The notes under the pieces: generated by a model
Seen by the model: only the letters and a program-made list of their open reading frames with translations
The model's database searches: none
What the model was told of the DNA's origin: nothing
In this document: piece after piece, positions 19,569-21,556 of the stretch
How positions within the stretch are numbered: the stretch's first letter is position 1
Layout: each line of letters starts with the position of its first letter
Made by a program: the position numbers and the translations under genes
Source: AP-15 sp035252905
GTDB taxonomy: Bacteria > Pseudomonadota > Alphaproteobacteria > ATCC43930 > CGMCC-115725
NCBI GenBank assembly: GCA_035252905.1
Contig: DATFCQ010000351.1
Coordinates: 1-21,556 of the forward strand
Direction: 5' to 3'
DNA length: 21,556 bases

Positions 19569-21556
19569 GTGACGGCGTTCCCGACTTCGCGGCGAGCCCT
19601 CTCCGCCTTTCTGCACGATGTCGCGATGGCGGCGCTGTCGCTCGTCATCGCCCTCGCCCTGCGCGTCGGCGGCGGCGTGTGGAGCTACGAGCCGCGCCTG
19701 ATGCTTTTTTACCTCGTCGGCTTCACCCTGATCGCGGCCGTCGTGTTCCTTTTGACCGGGCTTTACCGCGGCATCTGGCGCTACGCCTCGTTGCCCGATT
19801 TGTTCAACATCGCTCGCGCGGTGACGCTGACGATTGCGGTTTTTCTCGGGGTCATGTTCGTCTTGACCCGGCTCGCCGCCTTGCCGCGCTCAACCCTGTT
19901 GATCGACGGGTTCGTCCTCGTGGCCCTGTTGGGCGGGCCGCGCATCGGTTACCGATTGTTCAAGGACCGCGGCCTCGACCACATCGTCGAACGCGCCCGC
20001 CATGCGACCGTGCCGGTCCTGTTGATCAGCACCAAGGACGGCGCCGACACGTTCATCCGCGAGATGACGCGCGACCCGCGCGCGGTGTACCGCGTCGTCG
20101 GCGTGCTCGCCGACTCGCCGTCGCGGGTCGGGCGCGAGATCTACGGCGTGCCGGTGCTCGGTACGATCGAGGCGCTCGAAACTGTCGTTGCCCGGCTCGA
20201 CCGCCGCGGCAAGCGCCCGCAGAAATTGATCGTCGCCGCGCAGAACCTGCCGGGCGAGCAGGTCCGCCGCCTGCTCGATCGCGCCGAGGCGCTGGCGATC
20301 CCGTTGGCGCGCCTGCCGCGATTGACCGATTTCCACCGCCGCCTCGACCGGCTGGGACAGGCGGTCGAGCCGATCGCGCTCGAGGATCTTCTGGGGCGGC
20401 CGCAGGCGGTGCTCGACCGCGACGGCATGGCGGCGCTGGTGCGCGGCCGCTCCATTCTCGTCACCGGCGCCGGCGGCACGATCGGCAGCGAATTGACGCG
20501 CCAGATCGCCGCATCCGGGCCGAGCCGGCTCCTCCTGCTCGATCACGGCGAGTTTGCGCTCTACGGGATCGACCTCGAACTTGCGGAGCGCTTCCCCGAC
20601 CTTGCCCGCGTGCCGTTATTGCGCGACGTGCGCGCCCGCGCCGAAATCGACGCGGTGATGGCCGCCGAGCGGCCGGACATCGTGTTCCACGCCGCCGCGC
20701 TGAAGCACGTGCCGCTGGTCGAGGCGAACCCGATCGCGGGCGTCCTGACCAACATCGTCGGCACCCGCAATGTCGCCGAGGCGGCGCGCGCGCACGGCGC
20801 GGCGCTCGTCGTCATGATCTCGACCGACAAGGCGGTCAACCCGGTGAGCGTGATGGGCGCGACCAAGCGGCTCGCCGAGGAATACTGCCAGGCGCTCGAC
20901 CTCTCCGAGGCGCGGCGGGCGATGCCCCAGCCCCGCGCGACGTGGTCGCGCGGGGACCCCGAACTAGGATTAGGAACGCGCTTTGTCACGGTGCGGTTCG
21001 GCAACGTCTTGGGGTCCACCGGGTCGGTCGTGCCGCTGTTCCAGCGCCAGCTCGCCGCCGGCGGGCCGTTGACCGTGACCGATAAGCGGGCGTCGCGCTT
21101 TTTCATGACCGTGCGCGAGGCGGTCGAATTGGTGTTGCAGGCGGCGGCGCTGTCGCCCGCCGGCGAGATGGCCGAGACGCGCGGCAAGATCTTTGTGCTC
21201 GACATGGGCGAGCCGGTCCGGATCGTCGACCTCGCGCAGCAGATGATCCGCCTCGCCGGCCGCCGTCCCGGCCACGACGTCGCGATCGAATTCGTCGGGC
21301 TGCGCCCCGGCGAGAAACTGCACGAGGAATTGTTCCACGCCGACGAGCCGCTGTTGCCGACCCTGCACCCGGCAATCCGTCTTGCCGCTCCGCGCAGCGC
21401 CGACCGCGCGATGCTCGCCCGCGCCCTCGACGAACTCGAACAACTGGCCCGCGCCGGCGACGAGGAGCGCGTGCTCGCCTTGCTCGCCCGCCTCGTGCCG
21501 GAGTACCGGCGCGAAGAGCCGCAGCCTGTTGCACTCTCCCTCTCCCCGCTTGCGGG
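19569..21556 (+). CDS. Membrane-bound nucleotide-sugar 4,6-dehydratase (FlaA1/WbpM/CapD family), 3' end cut
   Basis: The frame stays open from GTG 19569 to the window end (662 codons and counting). Four N-terminal membrane spans (MAALSLVIALALRVGGG; LMLFYLVGFTLIAAVVFLL; two more to about residue 125) are followed by a cytoplasmic CoA-binding-like domain and the SDR domain. The latter has TGAGGTIGSE (about 298-307), STDKAVNPVSVMGATKR with Met429 and Lys433, and FGNVLGSTGSVVPLF. Met in place of the SDR Tyr is the known S-M-K variant of the long membrane dehydratases such as WbpM. They make UDP-4-keto-6-deoxy sugars for surface glycans. Residues 453-465 (PQPRATWSRGDPE) are a palindromic insertion. 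GGAGGCAAG precedes GTG. The last in-window codons already read into a repeat (ALSLSPLA), so the C-terminus may be repeat-derived. Confidence 0.93.
   Translation, partial: MTAFPTSRRALSAFLHDVAMAALSLVIALALRVGGGVWSYEPRLMLFYLVGFTLIAAVVFLLTGLYRGIWRYASLPDLFNIARAVTLTIAVFLGVMFVLTRLAALPRSTLLIDGFVLVALLGGPRIGYRLFKDRGLDHIVERARHATVPVLLISTKDGADTFIREMTRDPRAVYRVVGVLADSPSRVGREIYGVPVLGTIEALETVVARLDRRGKRPQKLIVAAQNLPGEQVRRLLDRAEALAIPLARLPRLTDFHRRLDRLGQAVEPIALEDLLGRPQAVLDRDGMAALVRGRSILVTGAGGTIGSELTRQIAASGPSRLLLLDHGEFALYGIDLELAERFPDLARVPLLRDVRARAEIDAVMAAERPDIVFHAAALKHVPLVEANPIAGVLTNIVGTRNVAEAARAHGAALVVMISTDKAVNPVSVMGATKRLAEEYCQALDLSEARRAMPQPRATWSRGDPELGLGTRFVTVRFGNVLGSTGSVVPLFQRQLAAGGPLTVTDKRASRFFMTVREAVELVLQAAALSPAGEMAETRGKIFVLDMGEPVRIVDLAQQMIRLAGRRPGHDVAIEFVGLRPGEKLHEELFHADEPLLPTLHPAIRLAAPRSADRAMLARALDELEQLARAGDEERVLALLARLVPEYRREEPQPVALSLSPLA
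20925..20963 (+). repeat. Coding palindromic element, copy 3 (in sugar dehydratase)
   Basis: 39 nt encoding PQPRATWSRGDPE. It contains a perfect 11-bp stem (CCCCGCGCGAC at 20931-20941 and its complement at 20945-20955) with a GTG loop. It is the best-preserved copy of the three. Confidence 0.85.
21537..21556. repeat. Start of a CTCTCCCC-type palindrome at the window edge
   Basis: CTCTCCCCGCTTGCGGG forms the left side and loop of a common GC palindrome similar to the one at 18561-18586. The right arm is outside the window. It overlaps the 3' part of the dehydratase frame. Confidence 0.4.

Noticed and set aside
19679..21085. Plus-strand open frame of 468 codons inside the dehydratase region
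   Set aside because: The real gene is the frame from GTG 19569, which has membrane spans and SDR motifs and runs off the window; this one is an out-of-frame shadow.

Overview
The window is GC-rich DNA with alphaproteobacterial-looking genes: a DUF5681 protein, a DadA-like oxidase, an ACS-family permease, a Nu-class GST and a long FlaA1/WbpM-type sugar dehydratase. It is a chromosomal mixture of ordinary metabolic genes and short accessory patches, rich in palindromic repeats. No ribosomal RNA, CRISPR array or complete transposase gene was seen. Family assignments come from reading motifs by eye, not from searches.

Layout. Positions 1-1025 hold the tail of a luciferase-like monooxygenase, a 30-residue very basic protein, a near-consensus promoter and a DUF5681 gene. 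Positions 1026-2310 look eroded: a DUF4279 gene, a fragment of a winged-helix (TumA-like) antitoxin, and a tRNA-Ser(CGA) whose 3' end faces this patch. Positions 2544-6843 hold a DadA-like FAD oxidoreductase and an MFS permease. They are separated by about 1.6 kb that carries a frameshifted serine-recombinase remnant, a strong terminator, an AT-richer orphan gene and a candidate Tse2-like ADP-ribosyltransferase toxin with a small helical partner. A 54-bp near-perfect direct repeat of the last codons of the oxidoreductase gene brackets this segment, as expected if an element inserted at the gene's 3' end. Positions 6869-10576 hold a cupin, a GNAT acetyltransferase, a GT4 glycosyltransferase, a Phd/VapC toxin-antitoxin pair with a clear operator, and a GST. 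After a 520-bp repeat-filled gap come a MASE1/CHASE hybrid histidine kinase, mutS (convergent with it, 2 nt apart), a D-aminoacylase-like amidohydrolase, an alpha/beta hydrolase and a truncated polysaccharide dehydratase.

Main observations. (1) A 39-nt palindromic element occurs inside three unrelated genes (antitoxin, mutS, sugar dehydratase), always in the same orientation and reading phase. It adds a 13-residue peptide of the type PQPRATxSRGDPE, which recalls the protein-coding palindromic elements of Rickettsia. MutS also carries a second, different repeat-derived insertion (STLRQAQG) nearby. (2) The Tse2-like toxin/partner pair sits in the putative integrated element. (3) Two enzymes depart from the usual active sites of their families: Lys at the nucleophile position of the alpha/beta hydrolase, and two apparently missing histidines in the amidohydrolase. 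(4) At least three long composite inverted repeats of related architecture fill intergenic gaps.

Genes likely acting together: toxin with partner at 4691-5333, vapB-vapC, and possibly the D-amino-acid oxidoreductase with the permease and the D-aminoacylase-like enzyme. The last link is inference only.
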